Made by a program: the position numbers and the translations under genes. Shown piece by piece: positions 22,898-34,538 of a stretch of DNA of 64,000 nucleotides. The stretch lies in the NCBI GenBank assembly GCA_003665825.1, contig QPFY01000002.1:2232001-2296000 (forward strand), read 5' to 3'. The stretch's first letter is position 1. Each line of letters starts with the position of its first letter. The notes beneath the pieces were generated by a model. It saw only the letters and a program-made list of their open reading frames with translations, made no database searches and had not been told where the DNA came from. This DNA comes from Microbotryum silenes-acaulis. Its lineage: Eukaryota > Basidiomycota > Microbotryomycetes > Microbotryales > Microbotryaceae.

Positions 22898-25664
22898 ATG
22901 CTACCACGCAGACTAAACGATTATAACACTACTTCAGAGCTCATGGTCGGAAAACCAGGACAACAGCAACTGCAACACGACTCAATGGCGTCTGACTCGC
23001 CACCGACACGTTGGCAGTCGGGTGAGGTACTGGCGCCCGTCCGTTCCAAGTCTGACTCAGTCGCTGCGAATCTCGTCCAAGCCTGCGCACCAAGTCCCCA
23101 CTCGAGACCTCGGCGAGCGCCACCCATTCATCGCTCGACGGCTCCACCTTGCTCGGGAGGGCTCGACCAACGTACCCCATCCAATCGAGGAACGGTCGAA
23201 AATGGCGACACCTCAAAAAGATGGCTCTGGAGCCATGGATCACTGTCTTCGTCATCGTCATCATCGCCTTTCCCAGCGTCGCGTCAAGGGACACTGGCAG
23301 GCCTCGGCGGCGGTGGCACCGGTACGAGTGGAATTTCGATGTCCGATACCTCGTCTGCATACTCGCCACTCCTACCAGCAGAAGGATCCCTGCAGCCAGC
23401 TCAGAACGGTTTGAGACCTCTGATGTATCGCTTGGGGTCAAGGCGGTATCGATCGAGCCGAACCGTGGCTTTGTGGACGTCGCTGATTTTCATCTTGCTC
23501 ATCGTTCTCTACGCGGCCCTACCCGATGACGGTCTCGAGCACTCTATATCAAATCAATCGGAAGTATCTCTCATGCCCTCCAAACTACAACAGTCGCTTG
23601 GAGTGCTTCGAAACGGTGTCAAGTCTGGCGTGCGCCAAGCGGTGAACCAACTACCCAAGCCGTCCTGGGTATCCGCAGTCACTGACCGGGCGTCTCGGAA
23701 CAAGTCCATCAAGGTATCGATGCTTCCAATAAAGCCGGACTATCCCACCCATAACGATGCCGAAGAACGCTACATCGGGTTTTTACCCCATTCCGGCTTC
23801 GACCAGCAGCGCAGCGCCTTTGCGGCGGCCCTCATGCTTGGCAAGAAGCTCAATCGGACTGTCCTTGTTCCCCCCGTTTGGCTCGGGAAGCCAAATCCTT
23901 ACAAACCTTATGATCAACTTCAAGAGTCGTGGAACGATGCGCTGCATCAGTATCCGTCGTCGTTCCGGATCTCCGGTGACAGTAGAGGACGGAAATCTTC
24001 CTCCGAGTCGCCATTCCTCAAGCCGGGCAATTACTCCTCGACGCTAAACGGAGCACTGGATACTGGGAAGGTGAGAGCTTGTCAACTTCGCCGCCCCTAT
24101 ATCAGCTTTCACTGACCTAATGTTAGACACTACTGATACAACAGCTCCAGCAGTCTTTGGGACCAGAAACGATGGAAAACGCCGCAGACTGCAAACCCTC
24201 CGATGCTGAGTGTCAAAAACCAAGCACTACGTTCGTTTCTTGGGATCGACTCGTCGACTTGGACGCGGTTACGAGGATTACCGGAGTCAAGCTGGTTAAT
24301 CGTTGGGACATGCGAGAGAAAGCTCTGGAGCAATTTCTGGAAAAGCGGCCCGAGGACTTTGTGAGTACTCCTTCGGTCCATTCCTCCGTTTATGCCAGCG
24401 TCGGTCACCAATGTGACGCCCCTCTACAGTTCGTTCTCCATGACCAATCATACGAAGACCTCAGCTTCTTGGACGATATCTCCAGGAAGATGGGCGTGGG
24501 GGCCTTTACCAACCAGTCCACACCACCACTCTTGCACTCCGCATCAGGCTCAAGATCCGATCGTTCTGGCTCGCGCGAAGTTTCCCTCAGTGCACTCAAC
24601 ATGCTTTCCCAAAAGGTTTTGTTGGTTGGAAGTCTAGCGGGGACTATGCGCCTGCAATCTCTGGACCCCGCCCTGTCAAGTCTCCATCAGTCGCTGGCCT
24701 TCCGTTCTTCTCGATTGATCGCCCCTGCTCGAGCGATGCGGCATCGTCTTGGTGGAGCGTACGGTTATGCCGGTGTGTACGCTAGGATCGGGAACAAAAC
24801 AAACAAGGACCCCGCCGAGCTCTATTTGGGTGAAGCATGGCATGACCTTGTCGCTCGGTTGAAGATTGAGCCGTCCGTCGCCCAGGTCATGTGGGAGCTC
24901 GTCCGTCCGGTCAACAAGAAGCGCAGCGATTCAAAGTCGACTCCAACTCGTTCATCCTCGCGGAAGAAGTCAAGGTTGAAGAAGATCCGTCTCGGCGCTG
25001 ATGTCCTGTCCGGTGCTCCCAAGAGACCATTGAGCCTCGAAACGGGAAGCACCATCTTCGAAGATGATACTACCGTGTTCTCTTTGCCGGCGACCACGAG
25101 CCACCATAGGCTTCATCGCCGTCACATTCGAGGCGAACAGTCCCCTTCCCCGGATCTGGTTTTCAACCAATGTCGCAATAATGTTCATACGGACAGCGAA
25201 TACCTCCCATTCAATACCCCTATCTACCTCGCGACCAACTCCCCTGATCCTGAAGGCGACCCCAAGCTAGCGATTTTCTTCAAGGCCTTTCCATGCACGT
25301 TCATTCGGTCGGACTTCGAGGTCCCGAGTGAGATGAACGGTGGAGAAGTGGTGGAGAGTCTCTTGGAATTGAGAAGGTTGGTCAATGTCAACGATGGAGT
25401 GGCTCTTGGCCAGATGTTTGAGCCTCTATTGGACCAGACTGTGGTGGCGATGGCGATGATCTCCGTGCAGGCAAAAGGAACGCTGTCGAGCAGTAAGTAG
25501 TGCGCGTTCATTCCGACCCATACTTTTTTTAGACCACTGAATCATCTTTCCCGATCGCAGCTTTTGTGGAAAGAGACCTCCATACTGCCTACCGCCAAGA
25601 CCGCAACGACGAACAACAGTTGCCGGCGGAGAGCAACCACGGCACCGTCTTTGGGCATTGGTGA
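22898..25664 (+). CDS. O-fucosyltransferase-like type II membrane protein (copy 2, diverged)
   Basis: This is a paralogue of the gene at 14103-16957. From ATG 22898 there is a long Ser/Pro-rich cytosolic part, then a membrane anchor (TVALWTSLIFILLIVLYAAL). The luminal domain opens with ERYIGFLPHSGFDQQRSAFA and LNRTVLVPPVW. Further shared blocks are VSWDRLVDLDAVTRI, NRWDMREKALEQFL and SQKVLLVGSLAGTMRL. Introns lie at about 24071-24143 and 24361-24429; the last intron follows SSS at 25491 and leads to a final exon FVERDLHTAYRQD ending in TGA at 25662-25664. The sugar-nucleotide motif reads GVYARIGNKT instead of HxRxGD, so histidine and aspartate are replaced although the arginine remains. The C-terminal GTxxSTFS block is also altered. 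It may have a changed donor or be inactive. The frame is intact, so it is still under selection or recent. Confidence 0.75.
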
Positions 25665-26240
25665 AGCTCACTCAAAGATTTGCAGGTGCTCGCGTACATG
25701 TTAACTCATAAAATTCTCATATCGAAATTTTCGCCTGAGTTACACTCGGGCCATCGGATAGGCATCTATTGACCGGCCTGAACAGTCCTCTGGTTAGGAT
25801 TTTCCACCCATGCTCATTGCCGCATTTGTATATCCACTAAGTATCCCATTAGTATCCGTAGCAAGCGTGTTGTAACATCCCACTTTTTTATTCCTTACTT
25901 TGTTCGACCTTCCGACCATCAAGTGGGAGGTTCGGGGGCTCGGGGGCTCGGGGGTCCGGGGGAGGCTGTCCGTCCGTTTTCACCCTTGTCCGCAGCGATC
26001 TGTGCGTGAATCGGTCCACTAGCCAAAGGACGGGTCACGGGTCCCTGGGTTCCCTTGGGTAGCAAAACGCGACAGTCTTTGCTAAAGATACTCAGTCTCT
26101 CTCTCTCAACCTTATGGATATCTTTCACTCAATCTGACAGGTCTTCACCTCTCTCAGACTTCCGTCATTTGGCTGGTTCCACATTCGCTCCTAAGTGCCT
26201 ATCTTCCTGCGGGACAAAGAGCGGCGCACGGACCAGCGCA
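25665..26240. other. Intergenic region upstream of ceramidase A
   Basis: No gene is recognised. A short G-rich repeat (GGGGGCTC units) lies at about 25928-25965. The frame of ceramidase exon 1 is open upstream to 26055, so an earlier start cannot be excluded. Confidence 0.5.
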
Positions 26241-27505
26241 ATGATGTTCGTTCCCCGGATCGCGTACCCAGCCTCAAGGCAACGACAAAACTTCCTCGAC
26301 CTGATCAAGCAGGGGTACTGGTCTCCCCACACCGCTTCTGTGGATCAGTGAGTGGGAAGACGTGAGACTCAACGAGCTGGCAAAGCTCTTTGAGCGAGTT
26401 GCCAGTTGAAACAATACCTTTTATAATGGTCACATTGAAGTTGCGAGCTCAATTATTCCAAGTCGGAATGGATCGCCGAGTACTACAACACCATAACAAG
26501 TTTGGTGTTAGGTGAGTGTTCGCATTAGACGTGAAGGGTATCAACGAGCCAGCACAGCCCCTGACGCATTCTCCTTTGATGAATCAAGTCATCCTGGGCA
26601 TGCAAGCTTTCGCAAGTTCAATTCGACAAAAGCTTCCAAAAAGATATCGAATCGCAACTTTTGGAATCGTGATGCTCGGGATCACCTCCTCGCTCCACCA
26701 CGCCACTTTGGGCTTCGAGTTCCAGCTCTTGGGCGAACTGGTCGTCGTCTGGCTCACTTCGTTGGTGGCGTGGATCGTATGGGATACGACATCGGTTGCG
26801 CAAGTTACAAACTGGCATATGAGGAATGTAATGCTCTTCGTCAATGCGGTGTTTACGATTTTGCATGCCCTGCGTCGCGAGTACGTTGGTTTTCGAAACA
26901 GCCCGTGGTGGAGAAATTCGGCGTTACGACGTGCAGCTGATAAGGCCATCCGTCTTCTCAACTCAATGTATAGCCCAGTATTGATGGAGCTCTGCCACGG
27001 TTGGACGTCGGTTCTGCTAATCGCTCGCTTGGGACAGCTCTTGATGTCGAACGCCCTTCCGGATTCCAAAGGGGTGCAAGAGGGTCGTCGGATGATTCGT
27101 TCGGCTGCTTCGCTAGGAGGTCAGTGATCCAGGTAGTACCAATCCCTGACTAATATCAAACCCCTGATGATATAATGTGAATTCGATATCACAGGCTTCG
27201 CCCTCATCGCCCACAAAGCGGACCGTTCATTCTGCATCCCTTCAACGGCACTCAAGATTCTCGCATTTCCGCGCCTCGCATTCCTGCTCGAGGGTCACGC
27301 ATGGTCCCATGTTCTGTCGGGGCTTAGTCTACAGCGTTTGATCTTTGGTATTTCTTTGATCACAATGTCTATTCGGGATGATCCGGCTCATTGGGTGGGA
27401 ATGACGTGCGGGTGGATCGAGGTTGTCGAAAGGACTGAACAGGGGTGGAAGGCGCTGGAGATGGATATTTCTTCATCAAGGAGGGGCATCACGCAAACGA
27501 CGTGA
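26241..27505 (+). CDS. Alkaline ceramidase-like protein A (diverged paralogue)
   Basis: This is a multi-pass ER membrane protein of the alkaline ceramidase (YPC1/YDC1/ACER) family, which releases fatty acid from ceramides. Exon 1 (ATG 26241) ends WSPHTASVD and joins CELNYSKSEWIAEYYNT (26441 onward), matching the family N-terminal calcium-site block, but the usual Trp of DWCE is His. The metal-site Ser and His remain in TSSLHHATL. The Asp expected in QLxDEL is Gly (FEFQLLGELVV). The second His pair is kept in EGHAWSHVLSGL, and the C-terminus reads MSIRDDPAHWVG. The end is TGA at 27503-27505. Several transmembrane helices are visible. Loss of the conserved Asp, taken together with the intact gene 0.5 kb downstream, suggests a neofunctionalised or weakened duplicate. 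Codon use and introns look normal. Confidence 0.72.
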
Positions 27506-28012
27506 TTGAAGTTGCCATGATATACTAGGCAATTTGGTCCGAACTGGAAATACACGCGTGGTGCGGGATTTAGTGACCCTGGTGGGGATGGGAACGAGTC
27601 GAGTCATAATTTGCACCCCGAGTCGCAGAATACTAGCCTCGGCGGATTCAGCTAGGACGACCTGTATCACGTGAGCAAGGTAGTAATCCCGCAACTGCAG
27701 TTGGTGTTCTCGTTTTTTCTTCGCACCCACCACCGATGGGCTGATACTCATCGAGGAGACAGGCGAACGACAAATCGATCGGACCCTGCCCTGGTTGACA
27801 GGATCAATGCACTGCAGAGTGCTCAGGCTCGGGCTCGTGGCTGTGAGCTCGGGCTGATCGTGCGGTGCAGGCAGAGAGAGCGCCCCGAGAACGAGGGCGC
27901 GCGGGCCAAATCGGCTGGGAGAGTGAGACCCATCTACGTTTCTCTTTCCCTCTTCCCTCATCCTACTTCCACCACTCGACTTGTACATTCATCGACATCC
28001 ATACTCGCTAAC

Positions 28013-29822
28013 ATGGGTCACGAACACCTCCATCGAACAATATGGAACGTGCGTACCTTCGCTGCGTCCTTCTCCACCCTGACCGTCCCCCGGAGACTCG
28101 GACGCTTGAGACATGACATGCACGAACCCGTCGATTGAACTACTGATGCCTGCTTAATTCGGCTTCGGCTTTGTCACGTGCAGCACGAAGACATTGGCAG
28201 GACCGGCTATTGGGGGTGAGTGGCGCAGTAGGACTTGTGATGGGTACAAGGGGCTGATCCTATGTTGACCACCGCAGAGCTGCTACGTCCTCGATTGACT
28301 GGTACGTCTTCTCGGGGTAACGACTGTCAGGCCACGCCCCGCTCCCCGCTCAGGTTCAGGCTTGGTCGACCGTCGAGGACCGGAGCGCGTGCCGAGCCGA
28401 GCCGAGCCGAGCCGAGCCGAGGCCAGATGCGCTAGTACCGCGATGCCTCGAAGGTGCTATAGTGGGCGCCAGACTCTTTCCAAACCGGCGAAGAAGATCA
28501 TCTCGTGCTTCACGACGTCGGGGTGGTGACCACAAAACTCACTTCACCCCCCATCTATACTCCCTTTCCCCACCGCCACCTTCTCACTGCCACAATGACA
28601 GGTGCGAATCCAACTTCATCCACACACGCTACATCGCCGAACTGTACAACACCATCTCCAACTCGTTCATGATCTTTGCCGGATTTTATGGGGTCTACAA
28701 GGCACTACAACAGCGTCTACCTAAGCGGATCCTGCTCAGCTACCTCAGTCTGTCCATCGTCGGACTTGGAAGTGCCATGTTCCACACCGTAAGTTTGTTC
28801 CACTGACACCTCAGCATCTCGAAGAACTCACCAACAACCCAACCTCCCACAGACACTCCAATACTCGTGGCAACTCGGCGACGAATTGCCCATGATCTAC
28901 ACCTCGACCTTGATCGCCTGGCTCGTCTTTGACATCACCCCTCTCGGCCAAAAAACGCCTTGGTTACCGCCCCTTTGCGTGGTCGCCTTCAACGTCGCGT
29001 TTACGCTCATGTATCTTTTCTACCCCAAGTGAGTTGGGGGCAGCCTGACGAATGCACACCTCGATGGGAGCTGACCCAAAGTGCTCTCGCTAGTCCTGTA
29101 TTCCACCAAGTTGCTTGTACGTCAAAGTCTTTCCCTGCCGGTGGGGGCCAGTCGCAGCCGAGGACTGAATGTAGATCTTTTTCATTCTCAGATGGGATTT
29201 TGGTCGTCTCGATGACGCTCCGAGGCGCCTATTTGATCCTGTACAAGATGAAGGACAAGACCTTGGCCCGCCAAGTGAAGCACCTTCAGGCCTGGGGAAC
29301 CGCATCATTCGGTGAGTCCATCCTCTCCTTCTAAACCTGCAGCGCCTCTCGCTAGGCAAAGTGGGCAGAAGACTGATCTACAAAGACCTTGTGCGAATGA
29401 AAAAAGTGTTCGCTTTCGCGATCTGGAACATCGACAACATCTTTTGCGACTCGACGTGGGCGCCGTTGAAGAAGCGCGTCGGCGCACCTTGGAACGTCTT
29501 GCTCGAGGGTCATAGTTGGGTGAGTATATCAGCCCGGGTCCCGCTCTTTGAACAAAGGCGAAGCCTCAGTTCTGACAGCTTCTTACCTCGGATACTCTTA
29601 CAGTGGCACATCTTCACCGGTCTCGGCGGTTACTCCATCATCGGCGCCTTGACGATGGTCACCCTTTCCTTGCGCGACGATCCCAAGCACTACCGCCTCA
29701 ACTTCAAGTACGGTTGTTTGGCCTGGGTCTCGAGAACGGTCAAAGGGTGGGAGGTGTTGGAGGAAGGTAAGAAAGGGACGGAGAGGAGTCGGTTGCTTAG
29801 GAATGGGAGGAGGGACGATTGA
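28013..29822 (+). CDS. Alkaline (phyto/dihydro)ceramidase B
   Basis: This alkaline ceramidase of the YPC1/YDC1/ACER family has all catalytic residues visible. Short first exons from ATG 28013 give MGHEHLHRTIWN, HEDIGRTGYWG and AATSSIDW. An intron of about 310 nt separates the last from CESNFIHTRYIAELYNTISN, rebuilding the family block WGxxTSSIDWCExN. The metal-site block is GSAMFHTTLQYSWQLGDEL (Ser, His and Asp present), and the second His pair is in EGHSWWHIFTGLGGY. The C-terminus has SLRDDPKHYRL and a basic tail ending at 29822. Seven hydrophobic segments are evident. It is arranged head-to-tail with paralogue A and probably arose by tandem duplication. Specificity for phytoceramide or dihydroceramide cannot be told. 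Confidence 0.87.
28391..28420. repeat. 5-bp tandem repeat (GCCGA)6 inside a ceramidase B intron
   Basis: Six exact copies of GCCGA lie within the intron that splits the conserved DW|CE codons of ceramidase B. Confidence 0.9.
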
Positions 29823-30025
29823 GGGGTGGCTCAGAGGTGTAATGTGGAAACTGTAGGAGCTAAACTAGCGAGGTGGTGTTGTCCTTCTTGTTCAAAGACT
29901 CGAAGTGTACAGCTAATCGAAATGATAACCATACACGCATGGCTGGGTTCTTGAAGCATAGTTTCGTATTCTTTTGCTCCAATTTCTCATCATCAATTCA
30001 TCAACACACTACTACCAAAACCCAG

Positions 30026-32398
30026 TCAATACGCCCCTCGTTGAGCCTGCCCCACCCCGCCTTCCCCTTCACCGACCTCCCCCGTGATCGATCGAGACCA
30101 ATACTGTCCCCCATAAATCCCTTCCGAAGCAGGGTAATACGACATACCCTGGTGATACTGAACCTGATGCGTCCCCATCGGCGTCGGTGCGTTAGGATTA
30201 GGGTAAGCGTACATCTGCTGCTGCTGCTGCTGCAATTGAAGTTGGTGTTGTTGCGCAGCGAGGTAATAAGGATCATATACCGTCTGAGCTTGATAATAAG
30301 CCAGGTTCGAACCATCATCTCCATAATAAGGACTTGCCCTATTCGCGTAGTTCTGAATAGGGTACGTCGACGTCATCACGGGTGAACGACTTGATTCCCT
30401 TGATGAGGAAGAGGGGTAAATCGTCTGTGCGGCCCAACCTTGTGCAGGGTATTGATAAGGTGGCAATTGTCGCGCGTTCGTACCTTGCCCTACACTTGCA
30501 CCGGAACATGTCACCGAATAATTCGCTGGAGGCGCTTTAATGTCCAAGGCTTTGGAATGCCTGGCTGGAGCGAATAATGGCGAAGGTCGACCCGCCTCTG
30601 TTATCATATGTTGCTGATGAGGTGGGGGAGGCGTCGCCGTTTCGTGCGAAAGAATAGGTGAATAGCCTTCGTTTGAAGTTGTGGAACCGTAGTAGGTCGT
30701 TGGGGTGGGCTGATGCGGGTAGTAAGGGAGGTAGCGGGAGGGTTGGGGTTGGGGGTAGAAAGGGGAAGGGAGGGGAAGGACGGCGATGGGGGAGAGGGGC
30801 GCTGAGGGAGGGGTCGCGAGACGTCGGATGTGAGGTGAAATATTGCGCAACACGGGGTGAGTGGGGATGGCCGAGTATTGCGGTGGGGGTGCGACGATCG
30901 ACGCTGGCGGTTCGGGTGCTGCGGGTTGAGTAGGCAGCGATACGGGGACCGAGGTTGGTGTCGGCGTAGGTGTCGACAGCGGCTCTTGCGATGTCGATTG
31001 TGAGATCGGTACTGCAGGAGTCGACATTTTGATGGAATCAGACGTCGGTGTCGGTGTCGGTGTCGTTGGCTTGGGCACCTTGACCACAACAGGAAGACTC
31101 GAAGAGCTCGGCAATCGAACGACGCTCTGCGCTCGACCTTCGCCGAACAAGCGATCCTCCACCGCAGCAGGTCGAGTCGTCGGCATTGGAGTAGGGACCG
31201 TAGTTGGAGACTTTTTATTCGTACTCGACGCCAAAGGGGTCGCGGATTTCGAAGCCGGTGTAACGTGGACGTTGGGCGCAGTCTTGGGCATAGGATAGCG
31301 GTAGTGAGGATGGAAAGGCAGGTGCGCAAAACGAGGGTTGATCGAGCCGGGGACAGGCGCAGGTGAAGGTCCGACCCTTGGACCAGCTCGGATCAACGAT
31401 TGCCCTTGTTGTCGCGAGAGCTGGTTCCGGACGGGTGGAGCATTGCGATACGCTGCTGGGCCGGTCGGGATCGAAGGTGCTGTCGTCGAGGTCGAAACAA
31501 TTACCGGTGTTGGTCCCTTGGTCTGGACGGGGGTGAGAGCGTTCGGTACGGCCTTCTCGACCTGTGTTGAAGCCTCGCCAACCGCAGACTGGTCCGTCAC
31601 CTCGGGCTCGTCCAGCCCAACAGCGGTGACGAATGCGGCACTGCCCTTGATCCTAATCTCCTGTTTCTCGCTTGGCTGCTCGCCCTTGGTGACTCCCCCC
31701 TTTCTCTTCTTATTCCTCTCCTTTCTCTTTTGCTTCCTCAACTCCATCATCCTTTCATACCCCTGCGGTTCCCTCATCTTCAACTGCAAGTCCCTCTGCG
31801 CCTTCTTGGACAGAACCTTCGCTTCGCCTTGCGCAACGTGTGCCTCCCCAGCTACGATCTGCTCCAACGTAGGGGTGGCATCGAGTTGGTCCAAAGAGAG
31901 TTGCTCGAATTGTAGCGTCGGTAAATGATCGACTGGGAGCGATGCTTGGGCCGATTCGGAAGCGACGAGTTGGTCGTCCCAGCTCGGCGTGAGTGGAGGT
32001 GGGGGGATCACCGAGTCGGCTTTATCAGCCAGGGTCGACGTGGACGGGTTAGCAGTTGGAACGGTTGATTTTCGCTCCTTGTTGAATTTTTTACGAGGCT
32101 TCTTGGGGACTGATGAGGTGGGGGTGTTCTCTTTGGTCTCTTGCTCCGCTGGTCGCTCGCTCGGAGTCGGCGTTGAAGTCGAAGTTGAGGGGGAGGTCGA
32201 AGCCCCGGCTTGATCAGGATTGACTTTGGCAGCAGGCTTGCGACGTCGAGCCGGTTTGGTAGATTTGACCTTGAGGGTGGTCGAGTCTAACCCAGTGGAC
32301 GGTGGCGAAGAGGCTGTCGCGGGAGAAGCAACAGGGGCAGCAGGAGCAGCGGAGGAAGTGGAGGGAGCAAGGTGGAGATTGTTGGACGAGTCGGCCAT
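30026..32398 (-). CDS. Hypothetical low-complexity protein (790 aa, single exon)
   Basis: One uninterrupted frame of 790 codons runs from ATG 32398-32396 to a stop at 30026. I do not recognise a family. The N-terminal part is Ser/Thr/Pro/Ala-rich with a basic patch (KPARRRKPAAK, KKPRKKFNKERK). Around residues 170-240 there is a charged, probably helical segment (VLSKKAQRDLQLKMREPQGY, then ERMMELRKQKRKERNKKRK), the only part that looks folded. The C-terminal half is Pro-, Gln-, Ser- and Tyr-rich with a short polyQ run (HQLQLQQQQQQ). Such composition suggests a disordered nuclear or RNA-associated protein, but this is inference. It converges with ceramidase B, about 200 bp apart. Long open frames on the plus strand here are antisense shadows. 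Confidence 0.7.
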   Translation of the reverse strand: MADSSNNLHLAPSTSSAAPAAPVASPATASSPPSTGLDSTTLKVKSTKPARRRKPAAKVNPDQAGASTSPSTSTSTPTPSERPAEQETKENTPTSSVPKKPRKKFNKERKSTVPTANPSTSTLADKADSVIPPPPLTPSWDDQLVASESAQASLPVDHLPTLQFEQLSLDQLDATPTLEQIVAGEAHVAQGEAKVLSKKAQRDLQLKMREPQGYERMMELRKQKRKERNKKRKGGVTKGEQPSEKQEIRIKGSAAFVTAVGLDEPEVTDQSAVGEASTQVEKAVPNALTPVQTKGPTPVIVSTSTTAPSIPTGPAAYRNAPPVRNQLSRQQGQSLIRAGPRVGPSPAPVPGSINPRFAHLPFHPHYRYPMPKTAPNVHVTPASKSATPLASSTNKKSPTTVPTPMPTTRPAAVEDRLFGEGRAQSVVRLPSSSSLPVVVKVPKPTTPTPTPTSDSIKMSTPAVPISQSTSQEPLSTPTPTPTSVPVSLPTQPAAPEPPASIVAPPPQYSAIPTHPVLRNISPHIRRLATPPSAPLSPIAVLPLPSPFYPQPQPSRYLPYYPHQPTPTTYYGSTTSNEGYSPILSHETATPPPPHQQHMITEAGRPSPLFAPARHSKALDIKAPPANYSVTCSGASVGQGTNARQLPPYQYPAQGWAAQTIYPSSSSRESSRSPVMTSTYPIQNYANRASPYYGDDGSNLAYYQAQTVYDPYYLAAQQHQLQLQQQQQQMYAYPNPNAPTPMGTHQVQYHQGMSYYPASEGIYGGQYWSRSITGEVGEGEGGVGQAQRGAY

Positions 32399-34538
32399 TG
32401 TGGAGTGGGGAGTAGGGAACGTCGATGATCAGGTTTGGAAAGGAACGTAGATTCTAAGTGGTTGAGAAGGAACACGGGGTCAGTACCAGTGCGACCTGTG
32501 TGTATGCTCTCTCGCACGGTCTCGAGGAGGTCGGAACGGGTGGCGCGTGACTTGGGGGGGGGGAAATCGAGACCGCTTGCGAAGCTCGCTTTCGAAGGTC
32601 CCAAGTCATGTGAAGGTGCACAGCTGACTTGCGACCGGGAGGTGTGAGGAAGAGTAGCAACGCACACGATCGTACAGCGAAAGTAGACGTCAATTCGAAT
32701 AAAGGATCGTCAGAAAGAGCGGGTACAAGAGGTGCGGATGGAAGCGGAAGCGCGAGGAAGGTCAGAACGGTAGGTCGGTCTGAATCTGAACGATGTCCGG
32801 TGACGCGGTGACGCAGGACGAGCCTCCAGAGGTGCTGCCCGGGCTGGCAAAGGCTGGCAAGGGCTGGCACAGGCACCAAAGCGCACTAGCGTCACCAGCG
32901 GGCCCCGCAGGAGACGCGTCGAGGCATGCGCGCCCGGACGGAATCGCGCATTAGCAACGCTGCAAAGTAATCAGTCCCTAACGCCGAATCGAGCACGGCC
33001 TACTTTTTTTTCTTTCCCTCCACGCTCTCGCTCTCGCTCTCGCGCTCTCTCTCTCTCTTTCAGCTCTCACACCCGGTCGCGTCCCCTCTACACGCGCATC
33101 GTTACAACAATGCAATGTCGTCGCTCGATTTCTGATCAGCCTCACATTCCTTACGCATCGCTGGCCTATACCACGCCTTGTGAGCTCCCGCTCAGGAGCT
33201 CAGCAACCCTTCGCAACCAGTCCATACGTCGGCCGTCCCGTTCCTCCTGTGAACGAACGTCCCCTACTCTCTCTACACACACACACACACACACATACAC
33301 CATGACAGTCAGGTCAACTCGCTATCCCTTTTTTGTTTAGAAAGAGGGAATCAACCTAGGCGATGGTACCGTTACGTTCGTGGGAGATACAACATCTCGA
33401 ACCTCTCGGTCAACGTTGGAAGGGGGTTTGCGAACGGGTGAATATCCGAGTCGACCTCTTTCGGGCTCTACGCGTGCGGGTCTTTTGATGTTGTGTCTTT
33501 GTCTCGATTGGCCTTGGCTTTGTCATGGTCTTTGTTGGTGGGGTTTCGGGGCATCCCTTGGCTATGACCTGGTCGGGTTCTTCTTTTGAGCCGTGAGGAG
33601 GGGGTGGAAAGCCCCTTGTGGGCGACTACACTCTCACTTCAGTTCTCGGAAGAGTAAAGACCCGGTTAGGTTCAAGGATTATCTCGGAATCTGACTCAGC
33701 GGGATTAGATGGAGTCTGGCTTGATGTTTGACGACTCAACATTGGGAGGCTCACTCGAAGGGAGCACCGGGGGATTCGATTCGGATTTTCCTCTTTCGCC
33801 TTTTTCTGACAATTTGAACGCTAGGAAGGTTTGGATCGGTTCCTCGTTTCGATTCACGTCGAGGTGAGGATCTCGTTGTCTAACAGAGTGGTCATTCGAA
33901 TACATCTTGGGATCTTTCAGATCTCGGGAGAGCAGGGCGGGGGGGAAGGGAATATGATCAGTCTTTCGGGATTGTTCGTCTTCTTTTTCCTCTTCTTCCG
34001 TCAACTGTTTGAACCTTTTCGGATTCGGTGACCTAGTTTTTCGGACAAACATTTTCTTGTAATGATACTCTGTCTAGTTGCAAGGTGTGATCAATCCATT
34101 CTTCGCACCTGTTTCATGGGAGCGAGCTCACTCAGGCTCAGGAGATCAAGGAGATCAAGGAGATCAAGGAGTAGTAGCCCGGATTAGTAGAATATAAGGC
34201 GCCTCCTGACCTGCCAATTTTTCAGCAAGGCCCAAACACAATTCGATTCGATTCTCTACTCTGCTTGTAAAATTTGCTATCTCGGCTCCTCGTTGTAGAT
34301 TTTTTTATGAATTCCGACTTTTTCCATCGACGCGTCACGTTCGTTTCAGCGGGGGCGATCAACTCGCTTCAAAGCGCGCTCAAGCTCGGCTTAGCTCGGC
34401 ACCTCCTCCGACTCTGCGCCGGGTCCTCCACGAGCCGGAGCGGGAAAGGGGGGGAAGGGGACGGGAGATCTCCTCTCCGACTCTTTTTCACCTCCGCACC
34501 GCCTGCCATCTCACCCCCCACTCCGCTGGCCCCCAGCA
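32399..34538. other. Long divergent intergenic region with CT- and CA-rich tracts
   Basis: This holds the promoters of the 790-aa protein (-) and the SulP transporter (+). There is a CT-rich tract at about 33010-33062 and an AC dinucleotide run at 33275-33294. Three copies of the 9-mer GGAGATCAA lie at 34141-34167, and a TATA-like ATATAAGG lies near 34190. Short open frames near 33.1-34.0 kb have no recognisable features and I do not call them genes. Confidence 0.55.

Noticed and set aside
30604..32213. Several 60-240 codon plus- and minus-frame ORFs within the 790-codon gene
   Set aside because: They overlap the much longer minus frame, are low-complexity, and show no motif or promoter context.
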